NCBI GenBank assembly: GCA_965199915.1
Contig: OZ241348.1
Location: 124,001 to 188,000 of the forward strand
Reading direction: 5' to 3'
DNA length: 64,000 nt
Source of the DNA: VXYL01 sp965199915
GTDB taxonomy: Bacteria; Pseudomonadota; Gammaproteobacteria; Pseudomonadales; Azotimanducaceae
Position 1 is the first letter of the stretch. Each line of letters begins with the position of its first letter. A program made the translations under genes and the position numbers. Below the pieces are notes generated by a model. The model was not told the origin of the DNA, made no database searches, and was given only the letters and a program-made list of their open reading frames with translations. Positions 1-7,985 of the stretch are shown in pieces.

Positions 1-710
1 GAGAGGTCCGCCATGCGCAGCAGCAGCGTGCCGCCGCCGACATCGCCCATTGGCGAGGAGATCACCTGCCCCTGCTCCACGAAGCGCTCGATGACGGTGC
101 CGGTGATCGGCGCGCCGACGTTGGTGTCGTCCAGCGCGATGGTGGCGTTCTCCACTTGGATCTCGCTGCGCACCACCTCCGAGTTCGCTTGCGCGTAGTC
201 CAAGGCGGCTTGTTCCCAGTCCGACTTGGAGAGGGAGTCTTTCTGATAGAGCTTGTCGATGCGTTCGAGCTGCGAGGACGAGTTGGTGAGCCGCGCCTTG
301 GCCACTTCCAAGTTCGCCTGCGCCTGTTGCAACGAGTTGTCGAGCACGCGCGGATCGATGTTGGCGAGCAAGGCGCCGGCTTCCACTTGGTCGCCCGTGT
401 CCACCGGCAGCGACAGGATCTCGCCGGACGCCTTGGACTTCACGTCCACCGTGGTCACCGGCTCGATGATGCCGGCCGCCTCCACCGCCACGGTGATGTC
501 GCGCCGCTCCACCGCCGCGGTTTGGTAGAGAGCGGCCGACTCGTCCTCCGCCGCCGCGTCGACGCCGGCCGCCGGGCCCTGCGCCGCGTCGCAGCCGACC
601 AACGCCAGCGCCGCAAGCGCGCCCGCCGCCAAACTTTTCACCGCGCTTTTGCGCGGACCCGCGCTCTTGCGCGGACCCGCGCCTGTGCGCGCACGTGGTT
701 TCCTGTTCAT
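1..710 (-). CDS. HlyD/MacA-type periplasmic adaptor subunit (partial, C-terminus outside window)
   Basis: Membrane-fusion adaptor that would bridge an inner-membrane ABC exporter to an outer-membrane channel. The ATG at 710 overlaps the stop of the upstream ATPase (ATGA). The N-terminus is basic with a twice-repeated GPRKSA unit, then a hydrophobic stretch ending LALVGC, a plausible lipobox, so the protein is probably an inner-membrane-anchored lipoprotein like many MacA relatives. Next come a beta strand segment (DITVAVEAAGIIEPVTTVDV), a lipoyl-like half, a coiled-coil hairpin with alternating Leu/Gln/Ala, and the second lipoyl half (IALDDTNVGAPITGTVIER). The permease that should complete a MacAB-type exporter is expected beyond the left edge. 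Family assignment is firm; the exported substrate is unknown. Confidence 0.85.
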   Translation of the reverse strand, partial: MNRKPRARTGAGPRKSAGPRKSAVKSLAAGALAALALVGCDAAQGPAAGVDAAAEDESAALYQTAAVERRDITVAVEAAGIIEPVTTVDVKSKASGEILSLPVDTGDQVEAGALLANIDPRVLDNSLQQAQANLEVAKARLTNSSSQLERIDKLYQKDSLSKSDWEQAALDYAQANSEVVRSEIQVENATIALDDTNVGAPITGTVIERFVEQGQVISSPMGDVGGGTLLLRMADL

Positions 711-1432
711 GTCTTCTCCGTGGGGTAGTCCTCGGTCACCACGCCGTCGCGCAAATGCACATGGCGCCCGGCGCGCTTGGCGACGTCCGGCTCGTGGGTG
801 ACCAAGATGATGGTTTGTCCGGCGTCGTGCAAGGCGCCGAACAGGTTCATGATGTCCGCGCCCGTGCGGCTGTCCAGATTGCCGGTGGGCTCGTCCGCAA
901 GCAGAATGTCCGGCTCGTTCACCAGCGCCCGGGCCACCGCCACGCGCTGGCGCTGCCCGCCGGAGAGCTCGTTTGGCTTGTGCTTCACGCGGTCCGCGAG
1001 GCCCACGCGGTGCAGCGCGTCGCGCGCCCGCGCGCGACGTTCCCGGCGCGCGATGCCCCCGTACATCAAAGGCACCTCCACGTTCTGCAGCGCGTTCGCC
1101 CGGGGCAGCAGATTGAAGGTTTGGAACACGAAGCCGATGCGCCGGTTGCGCACGCGCGCCAGCGCCCGATCGCCGAACTTCGAGACGTTTTCGCCAGAGA
1201 GCCAGTATTCGCCGTTCGACGGCCGGTCCAAGCAGCCGATGATGTTCATCAGCGTGGACTTGCCGGAGCCGGAGGGGCCCATGACGGCGACATACTCGTT
1301 CTCGCGGATCTCGCAATCCACGCCGTTCAAGGCATGGATGGTCTCCGCGCCCATGCGGTAGTTCTTCTCAAGGCGCCGCACCCGAATCACCGAGTTGGGG
1401 ACTCCGGCGGGTGGTTTGGTGGGATCGGGCAT
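707..1432 (-). CDS. MacB/LolD-type ABC transporter ATP-binding protein
   Basis: ATP-hydrolysing subunit of a MacB-type (type VII) ABC exporter. Walker A GPSGSGKST, Q-loop FQTFNLLP, signature LSGGQRQRV, Walker B ILLADEPTGNLD and the H-loop VTHEPDVA are all intact, with the FNLLPRANALQNVEVPL stretch typical of this subgroup. The start is placed at the ATG at 1432 (MPDPTKPP); an upstream in-frame GTG at 1465 is possible and neither has a strong Shine-Dalgarno. Its stop overlaps the start of the adaptor gene, so the two are translationally coupled. It lies 107 bp after the DUF4340 gene on the same strand and may be a separate transcription unit or the end of the same operon. Confidence 0.9.
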   Translation of the reverse strand: MPDPTKPPAGVPNSVIRVRRLEKNYRMGAETIHALNGVDCEIRENEYVAVMGPSGSGKSTLMNIIGCLDRPSNGEYWLSGENVSKFGDRALARVRNRRIGFVFQTFNLLPRANALQNVEVPLMYGGIARRERRARARDALHRVGLADRVKHKPNELSGGQRQRVAVARALVNEPDILLADEPTGNLDSRTGADIMNLFGALHDAGQTIILVTHEPDVAKRAGRHVHLRDGVVTEDYPTEKT

Positions 1433-1539
1433 GACGAAAAGCGGTCTCGCCGTGACTATACGCACCGCCCATCATAAACCGTCGCGGCGCATGGTCTCCA
1501 AGCGCACGGCGTGGCGCGGGTGTTGCGGTCTCCTTGGCG

Positions 1540-2709
1540 CTACGGCGCGTCCGCGGCCGCCGGTGCCGGCACCGCCTCGTCGGCAACGGTGGGCACCTCT
1601 GCGGCGGCCGCGGCGCTCGCCTCGCCTTCCTCTCCGGCGTCTTCGCCAGTGGCCTGCGGCGCCGGCTCGTCGGGGGCGAGATCCGCCAGAGTCTTGTGCA
1701 TCTGTTCGGCAATGTAGGAGGAGAGCTTGTACACGCCGGGCAACCGATCCGATGCGGCGAGATAGTCGCCGTCGTCCATGCGGCGAATCGTCAGCGTGGC
1801 GGCGCCGGCGTCGTCGGCGAGGGCGAACACCATCTTCACCGGCGTTTTCGGTTCGTCCTCGGCTGCCGCCTCGGCGTCTTCCGCCGCCGCGTCGTCGCCC
1901 CCGTCCTCGCTGGGCTCGGCATCCTCTGCTTCCTCCGCCGACACCTCCGCCAACACCTCTTCGGCCGCCACGTCGCTCACGTCGGTCACGGTGAGTCCGG
2001 TGAAACGTCCCGCCAAGGTCTCCACCTTGGCTTGATCGAGGGCCGCGCCCGATGCCGCGGCCCAGACGCCCTCCTCGTTCTTGGTCAACGCGAACACCGG
2101 CGCGGGCGGCTCGGCGAACGCGCTGTCGTAGCGCAACCCGGTTAGCGCACCGTCGGGCCGCAGCAGCGCCTTGTCCAGCCAGTCGGACTCCTTCATGCCC
2201 GCCTGGTAGTTGGAGAACGTGATGGCGTAGATGTTGTCGTCGTCCACCCGGCGCGCATGGGTCTTGCGATAGCCGGGAGAGGTGCCGAGGTAGATGTCGG
2301 CCACGGTTTCGCCACCAGCGGACAGCGTCAACCGACGTTGATGGTTGTCCTCCACAAGCTCAAAACGCTCTTGGACGGAAGCGCTGGTGGCCACCGGCCA
2401 GCCGGCCGAGGCGTCGGCGAGCTTCTTGATCACCTCGTCCACCTTGGCGGCGTCCGCCGGCAAGCCGTCCGGCAACTGCCAAGCGTCGTCCTTTTTGGCA
2501 AGGACGACCTTTCCCTCGCTTCCCTCGTCTCCCTCGCCGCCGCCCCCCGCGCCGCCACTGACGGAGAGCATGTCCACGGCGTCGGCGTCGAACTCGAGGA
2601 AGGGGTCGGGATCCACCGCGCCGCCGCTTTTCACCGCAATCAGCACGGCGACGGCGGCCACTTGGATGGCAAGCGCCGCGATCAACGTGTTCTTGTTCCA
2701 AAAGCTCAT
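1540..2709 (-). CDS. DUF4340 domain-containing membrane-anchored protein
   Basis: A 389-residue protein with an uncleaved N-terminal anchor (residues about 3-24, NTLIAALAIQVAAVAVLIAV) followed by a soluble, presumably periplasmic domain. Proteins of this type (DUF4340) are commonly encoded next to GldFG-like ABC transporters, which is the context here: its ATG at 2709 shares a base with the TGA of the GldFG fusion gene. The sequence carries long acidic Ala/Glu/Asp-rich inserts (around residues 60-75 and 260-290) and an Ala/Pro-rich tail of low complexity. No catalytic motif is visible. The biochemical function is not known; a role as an accessory subunit of the neighbouring transporter is inferred from gene order. 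Confidence 0.8.
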   Translation of the reverse strand: MSFWNKNTLIAALAIQVAAVAVLIAVKSGGAVDPDPFLEFDADAVDMLSVSGGAGGGGEGDEGSEGKVVLAKKDDAWQLPDGLPADAAKVDEVIKKLADASAGWPVATSASVQERFELVEDNHQRRLTLSAGGETVADIYLGTSPGYRKTHARRVDDDNIYAITFSNYQAGMKESDWLDKALLRPDGALTGLRYDSAFAEPPAPVFALTKNEEGVWAAASGAALDQAKVETLAGRFTGLTVTDVSDVAAEEVLAEVSAEEAEDAEPSEDGGDDAAAEDAEAAAEDEPKTPVKMVFALADDAGAATLTIRRMDDGDYLAASDRLPGVYKLSSYIAEQMHKTLADLAPDEPAPQATGEDAGEEGEASAAAAAEVPTVADEAVPAPAAADAP

Positions 2710-5621
2710 CAGGAAACCTCCAACTGCTTTCGATACGCTTCCCGGCGCGTCGCCCGGCGGCGATGACTGACGCCAAACACCGCCGCCAAGCCGACAACGG
2801 CGAACAGGTAGTTGGCGTATTCCCAAACGCGTTGCGTCTCTTCGCGCATCGGCGGCAGCGTGCGGTTGAAGTGGCCGCGGCTGCGGATGCCGAGCAAACC
2901 TTGATCCTCCACGGACCAATCGGCGATGTTCGCCATGAATTGCAGCGTGTTCGCGTACATCGTGCCGCCCGCCGCGCCGATCATGCGCACGGTTTGGTCC
3001 GCCACGAACGATGCCGAGCCGATGACGATGAGACGGGCGGACTCCGGCGACCGTTCTATCACTGTGGTGACCGTGCCAAGCGTGTCGTCTTCGTCATCGG
3101 CTTCGGCGCCGAAATCGTCCGCGTCTTCGCCGGTTGCCGCTGCCTCCGCGCCCGCGTCCGGCTCGACCAACGGCGATTCGTCGAAGAAGGACTCGAAGCG
3201 TCCCTCCACGAGCACCGCCAAGGTGTTGGCCTTTTGCTCGCCTTCCGGCAGGTAGGCTGTCCCGCCCCTCGGCATGATGTCCGTGGAGGTGGAGCGCCAG
3301 CTCTCCGGCGAACTGGCAAGCAACGTGGTCACGACGCGGTCTTTGTTGGCTTGCGCGTCCACTTCCACCGGCGACGACCACGCCATCGTGAGCTGGGGAA
3401 CTCCGGCGGTGAACGCCACGTCCGCGTTCAAGCCGTCGCCGCGCACGTCGATGAAATACGGGTAGTCGATGAGGCGCGTCTCCACGAAGCGAAACGCGCC
3501 GACCTGGCGCTCGAACGGCAACGGATACGCCGCGTTTTGCCTGTCCATGACGAACGCGCTCTCGATTGTGATGCCGTGGTGGGAGAGCCAATTCGCAAGC
3601 CCGGTCTGCACCGGCGTCGCGTAAAGCGACTGCTGCATCACGGTGGCGCGGTAGCTGCCCGCGGCGATCACAACGGTGCCGCCCCGCATCAGGAACTGGT
3701 CGATGGCGAACACTGCTTTCTCATCCAAATCCGCCGGATCCACCGCCATGAGCACATCCGCCGCGGCGGGAGCGGCGCCGTCCTCCAGATTGACGGTCTC
3801 CACGTTGAAGTCCGCGCCCACCACTTCGCGCAACGTTTGGAATTCGTTGCCCTGCGGCTGCTGCATCTGCGGCATTTGCTGCATGTACGGCGGCGTGCCT
3901 TGCGGCGCCGAGAGGGCCACGGATTTCAACAACCCAGTGGCGAACCGCTTGATGCCCTCTTCGATGTTGCGCCGCAAACCGTCCGCGTCGAGCGGGTCGG
4001 GCAACGGCATCTGCACCACGGTTTCGCCATCCGAAAGCGTGAGGTAGAAGAAGAACGTGTTGGCGTCGAACAAGCTGGCCGCCATGGGGCGGAAGCCGTA
4101 GTTGGCGGCGATTCGCCGCGCCACCTCGCCACCATCGGCGTCTGGATCGACCAGTTCGGACGTGAACTTGCCGCCCGATTCCTCGGCCATTTCGCCCAGC
4201 ACCGTATGCAGTTCCGGGCGCAGCGCCGCGAGCGCCTGGGGCAAGCGATTGTCCGCCGAGACGTAGCCCGTGAACTTCACCGCGTTCGCGACGTTGTCGA
4301 AAATGCTGCCGCCGCCTTGGAAACCGTAAAGCACTTTCTTGATGGCCCGCGTCACGTCGTATTCGGGGTTCTTCAGGCGCACGTCCACATCCGTTTCGCC
4401 GCGCACCTTCACCTCGATGAGATCGTTGAAGCTGAGCACTTCGTATTCGTCGCCGTATTTCACCAGCACGTCGAAATACGAGCTCACCAGCGACGCCTGG
4501 TAGCGATCCGCCACTTGGAACGGCACCGGGCGAATGCCGTACTTGGTGTTCGCCTCGTCCTCCAGTTCCGGCTCGTTGGCGGGATCGATGAGCTCCACGC
4601 GCACGCGTCCGTCGCCGGCCACCTCGTACTCCGTGAGAAGGTCTTGCAGTTGCGGCGTGAGCGGCGCCAAGAGCGGATGCGTCTTGGCGCTGAAATAACC
4701 GCGCATGAGCAGCGGTTCGCGCAACTGCCGCAAATATGCCTTGGTGGCGTCGGAGATGGAGTATTGGTCGCCTTCCGTGACATCCCAGCGCAGGAAGTTC
4801 ACGGACGCAAGCCACAGGTTGGCCGCGAGAAAGTTGGCGGCCACCAAGCCAAGCAGCACGCGCCGCGCCCGATGGCGCTTGGCGTCGCCGTCCGGCGCCC
4901 AGCCGTGCGCGTCCACCGCGTACACGTTCAGCGTCAAGAACACCGCCAGCACGGAAACGTAGAAGTAGAGATCGCGCAGATCCAACACGCCGCGCGTGAT
5001 GGATTCGAAACGGGAACCGGCGCCCACGGCGCGCAGCCAATCCGCGGTTTGGCTGCTGACCAAGTCCGTCAGCGCGGGCGCGCCGATCAAATAGAACACG
5101 CCGCAGCCGAAGGTGGCGAGGATGAGGGCGACGATTTGGTTGTCCGTCTTCGCGCTGGCGTAGAGGCCGATGCCCAAGTACGCGGCGCCGAGCAGCGCCG
5201 CGGCGAGATAGCCGGCAAACACGGGGCCTGGATCCAAATCGCCAAGCAGCGCAATGGTGATCGGCAAGGGCAGCGTCAACGCCAACGCCAGCACCAGCAA
5301 GCCCCAGCAGGCGAGGAACTTGCCCATTACGAACTCCGCGCTGCTAGCCGGCACCGTAACCACCAGCTCCAGCGTGCCGGCGCGGCGCTCGTCGCTCCAA
5401 GCGCGCATGGTCAGCGCCGAGGCGAGGAAGATGAGCAACACCGGCAGCCACTCGAACATCGGCCGCACATCGGAAATGTTGCGGGCGAAGAACGCCTCGC
5501 CCCAAAAGAACACGAACAGCGTGACGCCCAGAAACGCAGCCAAGAACAGGTAGGCGATGGGCGAGGAGAACAGCAGCGTCAGTTCCTTGCGCGCGATGCG
5601 CGCCGCCATGTCAATTCTCAT
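2709..5621 (-). CDS. Fused GldF-GldG-type ABC transporter permease/auxiliary protein
   Basis: About 970 residues combining two proteins that are separate in Bacteroidetes. The N-terminal 240 residues are an ABC-2 type permease (GldF-like) with about six membrane segments, beginning ARIARKELTLLFSSPIAYLF. A further membrane segment (RRVLLGLVAANFLAANLWLA) leads into a long extracytoplasmic GldG-like domain (DUF4350/Gldg family, with TEYEVAGDGRVRVELIDP). A C-terminal membrane helix (YANYLFAVVGLAAVFGVS) and basic tail follow. The ATG at 5621 has GGAGG 8 bases upstream and overlaps the end of the ATPase gene; a second in-frame ATG lies at 5609. With the ATPase and the DUF4340 protein it should form one transporter. 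In non-gliding bacteria the substrate is unknown, so the Gld names indicate homology only. Confidence 0.88.
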   Translation of the reverse strand: MRIDMAARIARKELTLLFSSPIAYLFLAAFLGVTLFVFFWGEAFFARNISDVRPMFEWLPVLLIFLASALTMRAWSDERRAGTLELVVTVPASSAEFVMGKFLACWGLLVLALALTLPLPITIALLGDLDPGPVFAGYLAAALLGAAYLGIGLYASAKTDNQIVALILATFGCGVFYLIGAPALTDLVSSQTADWLRAVGAGSRFESITRGVLDLRDLYFYVSVLAVFLTLNVYAVDAHGWAPDGDAKRHRARRVLLGLVAANFLAANLWLASVNFLRWDVTEGDQYSISDATKAYLRQLREPLLMRGYFSAKTHPLLAPLTPQLQDLLTEYEVAGDGRVRVELIDPANEPELEDEANTKYGIRPVPFQVADRYQASLVSSYFDVLVKYGDEYEVLSFNDLIEVKVRGETDVDVRLKNPEYDVTRAIKKVLYGFQGGGSIFDNVANAVKFTGYVSADNRLPQALAALRPELHTVLGEMAEESGGKFTSELVDPDADGGEVARRIAANYGFRPMAASLFDANTFFFYLTLSDGETVVQMPLPDPLDADGLRRNIEEGIKRFATGLLKSVALSAPQGTPPYMQQMPQMQQPQGNEFQTLREVVGADFNVETVNLEDGAAPAAADVLMAVDPADLDEKAVFAIDQFLMRGGTVVIAAGSYRATVMQQSLYATPVQTGLANWLSHHGITIESAFVMDRQNAAYPLPFERQVGAFRFVETRLIDYPYFIDVRGDGLNADVAFTAGVPQLTMAWSSPVEVDAQANKDRVVTTLLASSPESWRSTSTDIMPRGGTAYLPEGEQKANTLAVLVEGRFESFFDESPLVEPDAGAEAAATGEDADDFGAEADDEDDTLGTVTTVIERSPESARLIVIGSASFVADQTVRMIGAAGGTMYANTLQFMANIADWSVEDQGLLGIRSRGHFNRTLPPMREETQRVWEYANYLFAVVGLAAVFGVSHRRRATRREAYRKQLEVS

Positions 5622-6624
5622 CGCCGGCCTCCGTCGCGCTCGCCGCGTTCGCATCCGCTGGTCCGTTCGATTCGCTTGGCGCGGTCGCGGCATCGGGTGA
5701 AGCCGCGTTCACTTCCCGGAAGACCGTTTCCAGATCCCGTTTCTCCGCCGCCAAGCCGTGGATGGAGACACCGCCGGCCACCAGTCGCCGCGCCAGTTCG
5801 GCGATGCCGTTCACGGTCGCGCCGTCCCCATTCTCGAACTCGAACGCAAACGCGAAACCGTCGGCGTGGCTTGCCGGCGACCCGCTGTGCGGCGCCACCG
5901 TTGCGAAATCGCCGACCGCCGCGGCGACGGCTTCTTGGGAGGCGTCGGTTGCCAAAGTGACGCGGGTGCTCTCCTTGAGCGCGGACAGCCGCTCGTCCAC
6001 CGCCAGCTCTCCGGCGCGGAGGATCATCACCCGATCGCACACGGCGTCCACCTCCTGCATGATGTGCGTGGAGAGGATCACGGTGGCTTGCTCCGCCAAG
6101 CGGCGTATGAGCTGGCGCATTTGCTCGGTTTGCGACGGATCCAAGCCGCTCGTCGGCTCGTCCAGAATCAGCACCTGCGGCGCGTGGACGATGGCTTGGG
6201 CAACGCCCACGCGCTGCTGGTAGCCGCGCGACAACGTGCCTATCGTGTCCAGCGCTCGGTCCGCGAGGTCTGTGGAAGCGAGCACCTGCCGTAGCGCCGA
6301 TTGCCGCTCGGCGACGCCACGCAACCCCGCCACATAGTCCAAATAGTCGACCACCGCCATCTCCGGATACACCGGGCAGTTCTCCGGCAGGTAGCCGAGC
6401 CGCGCCTGCACGGCCTCCGGGTCCGCGGCGACATCCACGCCATCCACCAGAGCCCGTCCGGCGCTCGGTTCCAAGTAGCCGGTGAGCATCTTCATGATGG
6501 TGGTCTTGCCGGCGCCGTTGTGGCCGAGCAACCCCACGATTTCGCCGCCGCCGATGGAGAAGCTGACGGAATCCACCGCCAGCGTCTCGCCGTACCGGCG
6601 CGTCAATCCTTCCGCGTCGATCAC
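5611..6624 (-). CDS. GldA-type ABC transporter ATP-binding protein
   Basis: ATPase of the GldA/NatA/CcmA group that would energise the GldF-GldG fusion downstream. Walker A GHNGAGKTT, a signature read as LSRGYQQRVGVAQAI, Walker B VLILDEPTSGLDP and the H-loop LSTHIMQEV are intact. After the nucleotide-binding domain (about 220 residues) there is a C-terminal regulatory region ending in a low-complexity Ala/Ser/Asp tail. The start is a GTG at 6624, supported by a GAGGAGG purine run 10-12 bases upstream; upstream in-frame codons would add a non-conserved extension. First gene of the minus-strand operon running 6624 to about 1540 or beyond. Confidence 0.9.
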   Translation of the reverse strand: MIDAEGLTRRYGETLAVDSVSFSIGGGEIVGLLGHNGAGKTTIMKMLTGYLEPSAGRALVDGVDVAADPEAVQARLGYLPENCPVYPEMAVVDYLDYVAGLRGVAERQSALRQVLASTDLADRALDTIGTLSRGYQQRVGVAQAIVHAPQVLILDEPTSGLDPSQTEQMRQLIRRLAEQATVILSTHIMQEVDAVCDRVMILRAGELAVDERLSALKESTRVTLATDASQEAVAAAVGDFATVAPHSGSPASHADGFAFAFEFENGDGATVNGIAELARRLVAGGVSIHGLAAEKRDLETVFREVNAASPDAATAPSESNGPADANAASATEAGDEN

Positions 6625-6860
6625 TGCAAATCGTCCTCCTCTGATGAAGCTCTCGTAATCCCTTGCCTGCCCTTGCGCGCCCGCCAGTAGCGTTCGAGCG
6701 GCGCAAAGATACAAAATCCATTGGCTCGGAATCCACCCCCCTCGGCACCGCGACAACATGGCCGCAACGCGCCCAAATCACCCGTGCGCGGACGCCCAAC
6801 GTCGAATGATAGACAGAGGAGCGACCGCCAAGGTTCCCCGTTCGCTCACCGCTTGGCGAT

Positions 6861-7631
6861 TTACGGCCGTTCGTCGCGCACAAACGCGAGTTCGTCGTCG
6901 GTCGAGCGGCCGTCCGAGTAGCGATAGCCCTGCCAGTCGAACCCTTTGAGCGCCTTGACGGTCTCGACGCGGTGGCGGGCGATGTAGCCCGCCATCAGTC
7001 CACGCGCTTTCTTCGCATAGAAGCTGATGACCTTGTACTGTCCGTTCTTGCGGTCCAGGAAGCGCGCGCTCAACACCTTGGCTTCCAGCGCTCCCGGCCG
7101 CACCGCGCTCCAATACTCGTTGGAGGCCAGATTCACCAAGGTCTTGTGCCGGTGCGTGGCGATCTCCTCGTTCAAGGCGTGCGTCACGCGGTCTCCCCAG
7201 AACGCGTACAGGTCGCGCCCGCGGGCGTTGGCGAACCGCGTGCCCATCTCCAAGCGGTAGGGATGGATCATATCCAGCGGCCGCAGCAGGCCGTAGAGCC
7301 CAGACAGGATCCGCACCCGCCGCTGCAACGAGGTGAGCTCGCGCGCGTTCAAGTTCCACGCTTGCAGACCCATGTACACGTCGCCGGTGAAGGCCAGCGC
7401 CGCTTGCTTGCCGCCGGTGGAGTCCTTTCGCCACTCGGCGTAGCGGTTGCAGTTCAGCTCGCCGAGCTTGCTGCTGATGCCCATGAGGTCCGCTATCTCG
7501 CCAGGCGCCAGCTTCGCAAGATCTTTGATGAGCGCGGCCGCGTCGTCCAGAAAGCGAGGCGTGGTGGCCTTGCGCGTCGCGGCCGGCGTGTGGAAGTCGA
7601 GTGATTTCGCGGGAGAGAGGACGGCTAGCAC
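6861..7631 (-). CDS. yaaA: Peroxide stress protein YaaA (DUF328/UPF0246)
   Basis: A 256-residue protein, the usual length for YaaA, opening with the family hallmark LSPAKSLDF and carrying LMGISSKLGELN, GDVYMGLQAW, RILSGLYGLLRPLD and HPYRLEMGTRF. In E. coli YaaA is induced by OxyR and limits damage from Fenton chemistry by lowering free intracellular iron; more recent work describes a DNA-binding helix-hairpin-helix-like fold. The start is a GTG at 7631. It is flanked by non-coding stretches on both sides and appears to be monocistronic. Nothing in the short upstream region can be recognised confidently as an OxyR site. Confidence 0.93.
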   Translation of the reverse strand: MLAVLSPAKSLDFHTPAATRKATTPRFLDDAAALIKDLAKLAPGEIADLMGISSKLGELNCNRYAEWRKDSTGGKQAALAFTGDVYMGLQAWNLNARELTSLQRRVRILSGLYGLLRPLDMIHPYRLEMGTRFANARGRDLYAFWGDRVTHALNEEIATHRHKTLVNLASNEYWSAVRPGALEAKVLSARFLDRKNGQYKVISFYAKKARGLMAGYIARHRVETVKALKGFDWQGYRYSDGRSTDDELAFVRDERP

Positions 7632-7985
7632 GCTTGCAAGCTCCTGTGAACTTGGCCGCTATGGTAGCAGACGCCGCCGGTTGCCCCAAGGACGAACCGT
7701 GAACGCAGACTACGCCAGGCCGGACGCCGCCGGCGCTGCGTCTTGCAGCCGTTGGCGAGTTGCCGCACCAGCCCCTTGGCGCCGGCGCGGCGATGTTCCG
7801 CCCTCGGTAGTCTCTTGACCGGCCCGGCGCCTCAAGCCGCAAGACCGCTTGCGCCACACCGCGGTGGCGCGCACGACGAATTGCGCCGTATGGCGAGGGC
7901 GCCGTTTGCGAGTCGTAACTTGACGAAACACGACTTGACGAAACACGACTTGACGAAGCGAAAGGACGAGGGCAGACTTCCACGC
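7632..7985. other. Intergenic region between divergent yaaA and the AAA ATPase gene
   Basis: A 354-bp spacer between divergently oriented genes, expected to hold both promoters. The only distinctive structure is a short tandem repeat near the right end, listed separately. The reading frame of the downstream ATPase is open through this region, but its sequence here is low-complexity and the family-like protein begins only at the ATG at 7986. I could not identify a convincing RNA gene or terminator. Confidence 0.5.
7919..7957 (+). repeat. Tandem 15-bp repeat, 2.6 copies, upstream of the ATPase gene
   Basis: The unit CTTGACGAAACACGA occurs at 7919-7933 and 7934-7948 without mismatch, with a partial third copy at 7949-7957. 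Each copy contains TTGACG, close to a sigma-70 -35 hexamer. If translated in the frame of the downstream gene the units would read LTKHD repeated. It lies about 30 bp before the ATG of the ATPase gene. Role unknown; it could be a binding-site array or a slippage-prone leader. Confidence 0.7.

Noticed and set aside
2763..5960. A 1065-codon open frame on the plus strand opposite the GldF-GldG gene
   Set aside because: Composition is His/Arg/Gln-rich with no domain pattern; it is the antisense shadow expected from GC-rich coding DNA.
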